Shown piece after piece: positions 1 to 7,316 of a DNA stretch of 10,386 nt (position 1 is the stretch's first letter; every line of letters starts with the position of its first letter). The notes beneath the pieces were generated by a model. The model did no database searches. It was not told where the DNA came from and was given only the letters and a program-made list of their open reading frames with translations. Both the position numbers and the translations under genes were made by a program. Origin of the DNA: a bacterium (GTDB lineage: Bacteria; KSB1; UBA2214). The DNA lies in assembly GCA_029560815.1 (NCBI GenBank), contig JAKQKF010000333.1, positions 1-10,386 on the forward strand, in the 5' to 3' direction.

Positions 1-2
1 CC

Positions 3-2732
3 TTCAATGTCAGCTCCAGCACGCCTGGCGCGGCGGTACAGATGCATCCCGAATGGATCTGCCGCAACAGCAGCGGCCAGCCCATGAGCTCCGACCGCTG
101 CTTCTCGCCGGGCCTCGAAGCGGTGCGCAGCTATACCGTAGCGGTGGCCATGGAACTGGTCCGGAATTATGACCTCGACGGGCTGCACCTCGATTATGTG
201 CGCTGGAATGAATTTTCGGGTGCCGCCGCCCTGCAAAAGGAGCCCGACCGTCCCCGGCTGGACGGGATGATCTCGCCGGAGGAGATCGAACTCCTCAACG
301 CCAGCATGGCTTCGCGTTTCCTTTATGACAGCGATCATCCCTACAGCGCGGGCGTGCCCGCCGGCTTCGGCGCCTGGGAGGAGTGGTGGCGCTGGTCGGT
401 CACCGAGTTTGTCCGCACCCTGCACGATTCCGTTCAGGCCGCCAAACCCTGGGTGCGCCTCTCGGCCGCCGCCCTGGGTAATTACAACTGGGGAGGCTGG
501 CAGGGCTACGGCTCGGTATTTCAGGATGCCGCCCTCTGGTTCAATGAGGGGTACGTCGACCAGCTCACGCCCATGCACTACCATTGGACCACCGGGGCCG
601 GTTTTTACAGCATGCTGACCGGAACCTCTGCCAGCTGGGGCCCCTATCTTCAGCAGGGCATCGCCGCGGGAAGGCTCTACAGCATCGGCCCGCCCTCTTA
701 TATCCTCAGCGAAGACAAGATCATGAATCGCCACGCCTCCATCGTCGATTACGTCCGCAATGTGCCCTGGGTCGACGGTTTCCAGTTTTTCAGCTACGGC
801 TCCTGGGAGGAGAACAAATTCTGGGCTGAAGCCGGCGCGACCTTTTTTCCCAACAAGACCAAGATACGCGCGGCCAAATTCCTCGCTGACGCCGTCCCGG
901 CTTCGCCTTCTCTCGCGGTCAATCGCATTGACTCTTTGACCCATGAGATTACCGTAACCCCGCCGGCAGGAGAGGCGGCCCCCGGTCGCATCGCCCTTTA
1001 CCGCAGTGAATCCGCTGAACCCCGGCCGGACAGCGATCCCATCCTGCAGATATTCTGGAGCGACGGCAGCGCCACCTATACTGACCGTTTCGACGGCCTG
1101 CAGGACCACGCCGGCTCATTTTATTATTACGCCACCGCCTTTGACCGTTTCTGGAATGAATCGCTCCCCTCGGCGAGCGCCGAAGCCGGTCCGGTGCCCT
1201 CTTTCGCACCCATAGTCCTGGCCACAACCCCGCAGGCGGGCGCCACCGTCGCGGTGAACCATGATCTGCAGATCACTTTCAGCAAGGCGATGGATTCCAC
1301 CGGCGTGGCGGCCGCGCTCTCCTTCACACCCGCCGTGGCGGTGAACCGCATGCGCTGGACCAACGGCTATAAACTCCTCTCACTGGAACTCGCTGTACCC
1401 TTGAGTTTTGGCACCTCCTACACCATGACCCTCAACGAAGCCGCATGCGACGTCAACGGCAAAGCCCTGGACGGCGACGCCGATGGCCTCCCGGGCGGGG
1501 TTTTCCAGATCCAGTTCGCCACCGACGCCAGGGATATCACCTCCCCCGGGCTGCTCGCCTTCTACCCCTCCGCGGAGGAGCTTCTGCCGGTTGACGGCGT
1601 GATCAACCTGCTCTTCGACGAGCGCATCGCCCCGGCCTCGGTCACGGATACAACCTTTCTGTTGACCCAAGCGGGCGCGCCGGTGCAGGCGTTGTGGGCC
1701 CATGTCCCGATCGGCAGCCGCTCGGTCCTCTCAATCCATCCGGCCAAGCCCCTGGAGATCAGCGCGGAATACCAGCTCAGCGTCAAACCGGCTATCACGG
1801 ACACGACCGGCAATCCCCTTTCCGCCGCCATCGAAATCCCCCTTCTCACCCGGGCGGAACGTACTCTGAAAGAGGTGACCATCGACAAGTTTTTCGGCGT
1901 GACTTCCTGGAAAGATCCTAGCTTCAGCGGTTCGACTGTCGGCACCATCGCCGCCAAAACCCTCTTCGAGATGGACCGGACCGTCTATCTGCCCAATTCC
2001 TACGGGTCGCAGAAATATTCAGCGGCCCTGCGCTACCAGTGGGATACGAGTTCCGCCGAGCATCTCTGCCGGGTTTACCTCGATCCGGCCACGACACCGG
2101 CAGCGGTCTTTTTTGACACCACCTTTACGCTGCAGATCCACGTTTTCGGCGACGGCAGCGGCACCCTGCTACGCCTCGCCCTGGACGAGGTCGCCGCCAA
2201 AAACACCCTGCCGGAGGTGACGCAGTGGGTCAAAGTCGACTGGTACGGCTGGCGGCTGGTGGAATGGAAGCTGAGCGATCCCGCTGTGGTCGGCACCTGG
2301 CTGGCGACCAACAACCAGCTCGACGGCAGCAAGCTGAGCATCGACAGCATTCAGCTGACAAAGAGCGGCGATTCGGCTGTCAGCGGGGCCATCTATCTGG
2401 ACAATCTGGTGGTGGTAACCAAGACCTCGGTGCCGACGGGAGTCCCGTCACGGCCGGAATCCATTCCGGCCCGTTTTGCACTGGAGCAGAACTATCCCAA
2501 TCCTTTCAATCCGGTGACGCAGATCGTCTTTGATCTGCCGCGGGACGGCGAGATCCGTCTGGCGGTCTTTGATCTGCTCGGGCGTGAGGTGGCGCTTCTG
2601 GCCGAAGGAATGCGGAGCGCCGGCCGGCATCAGGTGATGGTGGATGGCCGCAGCTGGAGCTCGGGCACCTATCTTTACCGTCTCAGCCAGGGCGGAGAAG
2701 TGCTGACCCGCAAAATGCTGCTGGTCAAATAG
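3..2732 (+). CDS. GHL10/DUF187 glycosyl hydrolase-like secreted protein with Ig-like modules and T9SS sorting domain (5' partial)
   Basis: The frame is open to the window edge: codons from position 3 read into the family motif HPEW, so the ATG at 42 is internal and the N-terminus is missing. Counting from that Met, residues 1-280 are the C-terminal half of a GHL10-type barrel (HPEW at 2-5, DLDGLHLDYVRW at 44-55, the FVRTLHDSV segment, VDQLTPMHYHW at 172-182). Residues 285-385 look FnIII-like. Residues 388-495 and 497-603 are two Big_5-type Ig-like domains (TFSKAMD; LFDERI), the first with an Asp/Asn-rich loop (DVNGKALDGDADG) resembling calcium-binding insertions. Residues 606-795 form a beta-rich domain I cannot name. 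Residues 812-896 are a T9SS type A sorting domain (NYPNPFNPVTQI...GTYLYRL). Characterised GHL10 members such as E. coli DigH cleave peptidoglycan glycan strands. Whether this protein does so is inference; it is predicted to be exported and anchored or released at the surface. It is followed directly by a paralogue. Confidence 0.88.
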   Translation, partial: FNVSSSTPGAAVQMHPEWICRNSSGQPMSSDRCFSPGLEAVRSYTVAVAMELVRNYDLDGLHLDYVRWNEFSGAAALQKEPDRPRLDGMISPEEIELLNASMASRFLYDSDHPYSAGVPAGFGAWEEWWRWSVTEFVRTLHDSVQAAKPWVRLSAAALGNYNWGGWQGYGSVFQDAALWFNEGYVDQLTPMHYHWTTGAGFYSMLTGTSASWGPYLQQGIAAGRLYSIGPPSYILSEDKIMNRHASIVDYVRNVPWVDGFQFFSYGSWEENKFWAEAGATFFPNKTKIRAAKFLADAVPASPSLAVNRIDSLTHEITVTPPAGEAAPGRIALYRSESAEPRPDSDPILQIFWSDGSATYTDRFDGLQDHAGSFYYYATAFDRFWNESLPSASAEAGPVPSFAPIVLATTPQAGATVAVNHDLQITFSKAMDSTGVAAALSFTPAVAVNRMRWTNGYKLLSLELAVPLSFGTSYTMTLNEAACDVNGKALDGDADGLPGGVFQIQFATDARDITSPGLLAFYPSAEELLPVDGVINLLFDERIAPASVTDTTFLLTQAGAPVQALWAHVPIGSRSVLSIHPAKPLEISAEYQLSVKPAITDTTGNPLSAAIEIPLLTRAERTLKEVTIDKFFGVTSWKDPSFSGSTVGTIAAKTLFEMDRTVYLPNSYGSQKYSAALRYQWDTSSAEHLCRVYLDPATTPAAVFFDTTFTLQIHVFGDGSGTLLRLALDEVAAKNTLPEVTQWVKVDWYGWRLVEWKLSDPAVVGTWLATNNQLDGSKLSIDSIQLTKSGDSAVSGAIYLDNLVVVTKTSVPTGVPSRPESIPARFALEQNYPNPFNPVTQIVFDLPRDGEIRLAVFDLLGREVALLAEGMRSAGRHQVMVDGRSWSSGTYLYRLSQGGEVLTRKMLLVK

Positions 2733-2747
2733 GTGCGCAGGCGGTCT

Positions 2748-2751
2748 GGAG
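2748..2751 (+). promoter_or_regulatory. Ribosome binding site deciding the start of the second GHL10 gene
   Basis: GGAG lies 8 nt before the ATG at 2760. The frame is also open from a GTG at 2733 immediately after the previous stop, but that would put nine polar, basic residues in front of a clean signal peptide. The ATG with this Shine-Dalgarno site is therefore preferred. Confidence 0.6.
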
Positions 2752-2759
2752 TGGATGTG

Positions 2760-4850
2760 ATGAAAAGGCTGTCTATCGTCGCACTGTTATCTTTCCTGCT
2801 GCCGGGCTTGATGCCGGCGGGAGAGCCTGCGCCCAAGCGCGAGTTCCGCGCCGCCTGGATCGCCACGATCTCGAAAATCGACTGGCCCAAAAAATCGGGC
2901 GCAGAAGCGCAAAAGCAGGAACTGGTGGAGCTGCTGGATGATCTGAAAGAGGCGGGCATCAATGCCGTCATCTTTCAGATCCGTCCGGAATGCGATGCCC
3001 TCTACGAGTCGGCGCTCGAACCCTGGTCCTACCATCTCACCGGACTTCAGGGCCGGGCGCCTGCGCCGTTTTATGATCCCCTGGCATTTATTCTGCGTGA
3101 GGCGCACCTGCGCGGGATGGAGGTGCACGCCTGGTTCAATCCCTACCGCGCCCAAAAGTCGGCCAACGCCTACACCCTGGCTGCCAACCATGTGATGAAG
3201 CGCCATCCGGAATGGATCCTGAGCAAGGGGAGCTATCGCTATCTCGATCCGGGGCTGCCTCAGGTGCGGGACTATGTCATCTCGGTCGTCATGGATGTGG
3301 CGCGGCGCTACGATATCGACGGCGTTCATTTTGATGACTATTTCTATCCCTACGAAGGCATCAGCAACGAGGACGACGCCACCTTTGCCGCCCATGCGCG
3401 CGGATTCTCCAACCGCAGCGACTGGCGGAGGGACAACATCAACCTCTTCGTCCGCACCCTGCACGACAGCCTGGTCGCTGTCAAACCGCACATCAAACTG
3501 GGCATCTCTCCCTTCGGCATCCGCAAGAACAGCGATGCCGGCACAGCCGGGATGGAATCCTATTCCGCCATCTACTGTGATCCCCTCGCCTGGATCCAGG
3601 ACAAAAGCATCGATTACCTCACTCCGCAGATCTACTGGTCTTTCGGCCTGAACATTGCCGCCTATGGGGCGCTGGTGCCCTGGTGGGCTTCTGTGATGGA
3701 TGGCCTCCACCTCTATATCGGCCAGGGCGTCTACAAGATGGAGGCGACTGCAGCCTACCCCTCCGGCCAGTGGCCCGCCTCTGAGGCCTGCGATCAGGTG
3801 CGTTTCAACCGTGCGACCGACAATGTTAAAGGCAACGTCTTTTACTCCGCCCGTTTTATTCAGAAGAACGTCAAGGGTCTGGCCGACAGCATGCGCACCG
3901 ATCTCTATGCCCATCCCGCCCTGCATCCGGTCATGGCCTGGAAAGAACAGTTCCCGCCCAACGCGCCATTTTATCTGTGCTTCGATCAATGGGAGGCCGG
4001 CAAGCCGGCTAAACTCCACTGGGACCCGCCGGCCATGGCAGCCGACGGCGATACGGCAGTGCGCTATGCCCTCTACCAATTCAGTTCGCTCGAGCCTGGA
4101 CCTGCCGAACTTGGCGATGTGCGCAACCTGCTCGTGGTCACCGGCAGAACCGAAGCCGAGGTTGCGCCGGCCTCGCTGAATGGCGCCTATGCCTTTGCGG
4201 TCACCGCTCTCGATCGCAATGGCAATGAAGGCCCTCTGAGTAACATCGTTGTCATTGCGCCGCCTCCGCAGCCCCTGCTCGCCTGGCCGCTGCCTTACCA
4301 GGAGGAGCACGCCGACAGTGTGGTCTTGCGCTGGCATGATCTGAATCTGGTCAGCCGGTATGAAGTGCAGCTCGGTCTGGATTCCACCTTTGCCGGGCCG
4401 CTTGTGCTGCACCAGCCGGCGGTCAAAGATACTTTTCTGGCTGCTGCGGAGCTGCGCGCCGGCCTGACCTATTATTGGCGCGTGCGCGCGAGTAATCCGG
4501 CCGGCACCGGGGCATTTTCCGCGACCGGGATGTTCCGCTGCAAGAGGAGCCAGATCGCGGGGGTGACGGACGATACCGCTGCGCCGGCGGCCTTTGAGCT
4601 GCAGCAGAATTTCCCCAACCCCTTCAATCCCGTCACCATGATCCATTATCAGCTGCCGCGGGACGGCCAGGTGCTGCTGACCGTGCATGATCTCCTCGGC
4701 AGGCAGGTGGCGGAGCTGGTGAACAGCAGGCGCGCAGCCGGCCGCCATGTGATCTCTTTCAACGGGGCCGACCTGCCAAGCGGAACCTATCTCTATCGCC
4801 TCTTCTATGAGGGACGGATCGAGAGCCGCAGAATGACGCTGATCCGCTGA
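2760..4850 (+). CDS. GHL10/DUF187 glycosyl hydrolase-like protein, FnIII domains, T9SS sorting domain
   Basis: A complete 696-residue protein. Residues 1-20 are a signal peptide (MKRLSIVALLSFLLPGLMPAG). Residues 27 to about 395 form the GHL10 barrel with the family motifs in order: FRAAWIATISKIDWP (29-43), FQIRPECDALY (72-82), MEVHAWFNPYR (120-130), HPEWI (149-153), YLDPGLPQVRDYV (161-173), DIDGVHFDDYFYP (185-197), IDYLTPQIYW (284-293). About 400-500 and 505-595 are FnIII-like domains. About 612-696 is a T9SS type A sorting domain (NFPNPFNPVTMI...GTYLYRL). In this family the barrel belongs with glycan hydrolases, and E. coli DigH acts on denuded peptidoglycan strands. The acidic residues of the HFDDYFYP strand are plausible active-site residues, not proven here. 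It lies 27 nt after its upstream paralogue, so co-transcription is likely. Predicted route: Sec export, then T9SS across the outer membrane. Confidence 0.92.
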   Translation: MKRLSIVALLSFLLPGLMPAGEPAPKREFRAAWIATISKIDWPKKSGAEAQKQELVELLDDLKEAGINAVIFQIRPECDALYESALEPWSYHLTGLQGRAPAPFYDPLAFILREAHLRGMEVHAWFNPYRAQKSANAYTLAANHVMKRHPEWILSKGSYRYLDPGLPQVRDYVISVVMDVARRYDIDGVHFDDYFYPYEGISNEDDATFAAHARGFSNRSDWRRDNINLFVRTLHDSLVAVKPHIKLGISPFGIRKNSDAGTAGMESYSAIYCDPLAWIQDKSIDYLTPQIYWSFGLNIAAYGALVPWWASVMDGLHLYIGQGVYKMEATAAYPSGQWPASEACDQVRFNRATDNVKGNVFYSARFIQKNVKGLADSMRTDLYAHPALHPVMAWKEQFPPNAPFYLCFDQWEAGKPAKLHWDPPAMAADGDTAVRYALYQFSSLEPGPAELGDVRNLLVVTGRTEAEVAPASLNGAYAFAVTALDRNGNEGPLSNIVVIAPPPQPLLAWPLPYQEEHADSVVLRWHDLNLVSRYEVQLGLDSTFAGPLVLHQPAVKDTFLAAAELRAGLTYYWRVRASNPAGTGAFSATGMFRCKRSQIAGVTDDTAAPAAFELQQNFPNPFNPVTMIHYQLPRDGQVLLTVHDLLGRQVAELVNSRRAAGRHVISFNGADLPSGTYLYRLFYEGRIESRRMTLIR

Positions 4851-4907
4851 AGCGAGAGGTGAGAAGCAGGGGGATGTTACGGGATTTTATTCAACAGTCG
4901 GGCAGAA

Positions 4908-5954
4908 ATGGCAAGAACACAAAAAAAAGAGCTGAACAGGATTGATCCAGCCGGAGTCAAGGCGGTCCTGGTCTCCCGGCTCCGGTTTATGGGGGATGTG
5001 ATCCTGACCACTCCCCTGCTGTCCGTTCTGAGGCGGCATTTTCCGGACGCTCGTATCGGCTATCTGGCCGAAAAGCCCTATCACGAGTTGCTCGAGCATC
5101 ATCCGGATGTGGATGAGCTCTTTGCTTTCAAGCGCGGTGATGACCGCGGCCAGGCCGCCCTGGTGCGCAGCATGCGCCGCCATAAATGGGACGTGGCGAT
5201 CGACCTCTTCGGCAATCCCCGCTCCGCCATGCTGCTTTATCTGAGCGGCGCGCGCTGGCGCATCGGCGGCGACTTTCGCGGCCGCCGCCTTCTCTATACC
5301 CACCGCATCCCGGATGCCGGCCGGCGCATGACCGCCATCGACTTTCATCTGCGCTACCTCGAACCCCTGGGCCTTCAGGCGGCCGCGGCCGCGATGCCCG
5401 GCATCGTGGTGACAGCGGCGGAAAAAGAGGCGGCGCGCCGCTATCTGGGGTCGAAAGGCTACGATACTGGCCGTCCGATCATCGGTCTCCATCCCGGCGC
5501 CACCTGGCCGGCCAAGCGCTGGTTCCCCGACCGTTTTGCCGCTCTCGCCGCCCGCCTGCTCAATGAAAAGCGGCAGATCCTTTTCACCATGGGACCGGGC
5601 GAGGAAGAGATTGTTGATAGTTTGCTCGGTCTGCTGCCGGCCGAACTGCCGCGGCCGGAACTTTTACCCCTGCGGCGTCTTGCCGCTCTGCTCAGCCAGC
5701 TCGCACTTTATGTGAGCAATGACTGCGGCCCGCTCCATCTCGCTCCGGCGGTGGGGACCAGGACCGTGGGGATCTTCGGTCCGGGCGAGCCCGATATCTG
5801 GTTTCCTTACGATGAAACCGCGGGACACCGAGTAGTTCATCACTCCCTCGATTGCAGCCGCTGTCATCGCGATCTCTGCAGCTCGATGGCCTGCATGCGC
5901 GCGATCACTGTGGAGGATGTCATCACCGCGATCCACTCAGCGCTGGCGGATTAA
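4908..5954 (+). CDS. Glycosyltransferase family 9 (ADP-heptose:LPS heptosyltransferase-like)
   Basis: 348 residues, the usual length for GT9 / COG0859 enzymes such as WaaC, WaaF and WaaQ. N-terminal Rossmann start: VLVSRLRFMGDVILTTPLL (20-38), the acceptor-side GD motif. The donor half begins at IIGLHPGATWPAKRWFP (191-207), containing the nucleotide-sugar phosphate loop and a conserved Lys. Then comes the D-x-GPLHLA motif (272-279) and TVGIFGPGEPDIWFPY (286-301). The C-terminal Cys-rich stretch (C316, C319, C324, C329) is common in heptosyltransferase II-like proteins. No signal peptide: a cytoplasmic, membrane-face enzyme expected to transfer heptose or a related sugar to lipid A core or another surface glycan. 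Exact donor and acceptor cannot be assigned. The ATG at 4908 has only a weak Shine-Dalgarno (GGGC region). Later starts would remove the RLRFMGD motif, so this start is kept. It is followed after 3 nt by the sensor kinase. Confidence 0.88.
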   Translation: MARTQKKELNRIDPAGVKAVLVSRLRFMGDVILTTPLLSVLRRHFPDARIGYLAEKPYHELLEHHPDVDELFAFKRGDDRGQAALVRSMRRHKWDVAIDLFGNPRSAMLLYLSGARWRIGGDFRGRRLLYTHRIPDAGRRMTAIDFHLRYLEPLGLQAAAAAMPGIVVTAAEKEAARRYLGSKGYDTGRPIIGLHPGATWPAKRWFPDRFAALAARLLNEKRQILFTMGPGEEEIVDSLLGLLPAELPRPELLPLRRLAALLSQLALYVSNDCGPLHLAPAVGTRTVGIFGPGEPDIWFPYDETAGHRVVHHSLDCSRCHRDLCSSMACMRAITVEDVITAIHSALAD

Positions 5955-5957
5955 GGG

Positions 5958-7316
5958 ATGGGGAGCGATCGCCAGAATCTGCCGCGCGCCCAGCGGCGGC
6001 TCCTGCGCCGCCGCAAATGGACGGTGGCAACCGTTGTGGGCGTGACCTTTTTCTTTCTCCTCTTTTACAATCTCGCGTCCTACCTTTTTCTTCAGCGCAT
6101 CGGCCGCCAGCTCGAAGAGTCGCTCGATCAGAGGCTTGCCGTAACCGCCTCCCTGACCGCGGAGTTGGTCGAGCTCGGCCTGAACAGTTTCACCGACGCC
6201 GGCGAGGCGGAGATTTTACGCGGCACCCTCAATCGCATCCGTCTTGAACATGAGCTTGAGGCCGCCTATCTGGTCGGTCCTGATGGCCGCATCCTCCTCG
6301 ATGCCCGCCGCGAACTGGAGAACAATATCGGCCGCCCCTACCTGATGGAGGACAGTCTGGCCATCAGGGCGGCTTTTGCCGGCGAGGTGCGGGCCTCGCG
6401 TCTGCATACCGTGGCCGGTAACCACTTCAAGAGTGTTTATGCCCCGCTGAGTGACGTCTACGGTAACGACGCGGTGCTCGCTCTGGAAGCGAGTGCCGGT
6501 TTTTTGCGCACCATGGCGCAGTTCCGCCGCGCGCTCTATATCGGCGTGATCATCAGCCTGCTGCTGCTCGCTGCGCTGGCCCTCTTTCTTGTCCTGGCCA
6601 TGCTGCAGTTCCTGCGCACGGAGACCCGTCTTTACCAGTCGGAGCGTCTGGCCAGCCTCGGTCAGATGGCCGCCACGGTCGCGCATGAGATCCGCAATCC
6701 GCTGGCCATCATCAAGAGCACGGCCGATGTGCTGCGGGAGAAGCCGCTGCCGCCGGCGAAGAGCGCCGAGTTTTTTAATTATATCGATGAAGAGATCGTC
6801 CGCCTCAACCGGATTGTCGGCGATTTTCTCGCCTATTCGCGCGAGCCCAGGCTGGAGATGGCCCGGCACGATCTGGTGCCGCTTCTGCAGGAGCTGGCGG
6901 ACGGTTTTTCGCGCCAGGGCCGGCGGGTGGAGCTGCAGTGCGCGGAGCCGCAAATCCATCTCCGCTGCGACGCCGGTCAGATCGGGCAGGTGCTCCTCAA
7001 CCTGCTCCTCAACGCCCAGCAGGCGATGGAGGGGCGCGGAGAGGGCGCTATCATCCTCCGGCTCCGGAAGCAGAGCGCACGGGGACGGAGCCAGGTGATC
7101 ATCGAGGTGCAGGACAGCGGGCCGGGTCTGCCGGGCCGTGGACGCGATATTTTTGAGCCCTTTTTCACGACCCGGAGCAGCGGCACCGGCCTGGGACTGG
7201 CGGTAAGCAAGCGAATCGTTGAGGGACACGGCGGCGAAATCAAAGCCCTTGAGCCCCGGGAAGGAGGCACCCTGATGCGCATGATTTTCCCCGAACACGG
7301 GGGGCAAGGTGAGTGA
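5958..7316 (+). CDS. Membrane sensor histidine kinase (NtrB/ZraS-like)
   Basis: 452 residues. TM1 at about 22-45 follows a basic, Arg-rich N-terminus. Residues 46-190 form an extracytoplasmic sensor domain with a PAS/Cache-like look (AAYLVGPDGRILLDAR at 102-117). TM2 is at about 192-219. No HAMP or cytoplasmic PAS is apparent; a short linker leads straight to HisKA with the phospho-acceptor His243 in ATVAHEIRNPLAIIKSTADVL. The HATPase_c domain shows the N box (LLNLLLNAQQAM, Asn352), G1 (DSGPGLP, 386-392), F box (IFEPFFTT, 398-405) and G2 (GTGLGLAV, 409-416). All catalytic motifs are intact. It should autophosphorylate and pass phosphate to the regulator encoded immediately downstream. The start is 3 nt after the glycosyltransferase stop, with a possible GGCGGA site at 5945-5950. 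The signal sensed is not deducible. Confidence 0.93.
   Translation: MGSDRQNLPRAQRRLLRRRKWTVATVVGVTFFFLLFYNLASYLFLQRIGRQLEESLDQRLAVTASLTAELVELGLNSFTDAGEAEILRGTLNRIRLEHELEAAYLVGPDGRILLDARRELENNIGRPYLMEDSLAIRAAFAGEVRASRLHTVAGNHFKSVYAPLSDVYGNDAVLALEASAGFLRTMAQFRRALYIGVIISLLLLAALALFLVLAMLQFLRTETRLYQSERLASLGQMAATVAHEIRNPLAIIKSTADVLREKPLPPAKSAEFFNYIDEEIVRLNRIVGDFLAYSREPRLEMARHDLVPLLQELADGFSRQGRRVELQCAEPQIHLRCDAGQIGQVLLNLLLNAQQAMEGRGEGAIILRLRKQSARGRSQVIIEVQDSGPGLPGRGRDIFEPFFTTRSSGTGLGLAVSKRIVEGHGGEIKALEPREGGTLMRMIFPEHGGQGE

Noticed and set aside
1449..1487. Asp/Asn-rich stretch resembling a dockerin repeat
   Set aside because: It is a single copy inside a Big_5-type Ig-like domain, where such calcium-loop-like insertions are usual. 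A dockerin needs two repeats.
2787..4748. Long 653-codon open frame on the minus strand opposite the second GHL10 gene
   Set aside because: Its translation has no recognisable domain or signal, and the plus strand encodes a protein with clear family motifs throughout. In GC-rich DNA with G/C third positions antisense frames stay open by chance.
4874..4942. Short ATG-started frame before the glycosyltransferase
   Set aside because: It is only about 22 codons, has no homology I recognise, and overlaps the glycosyltransferase start in another frame.
5853..5867. CSRCH in the glycosyltransferase, a CXXCH heme-like motif
   Set aside because: The protein is cytoplasmic with no signal peptide, and a Cys-rich tail of this kind is common in heptosyltransferase-like GT9 proteins. 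It is not a cytochrome site.
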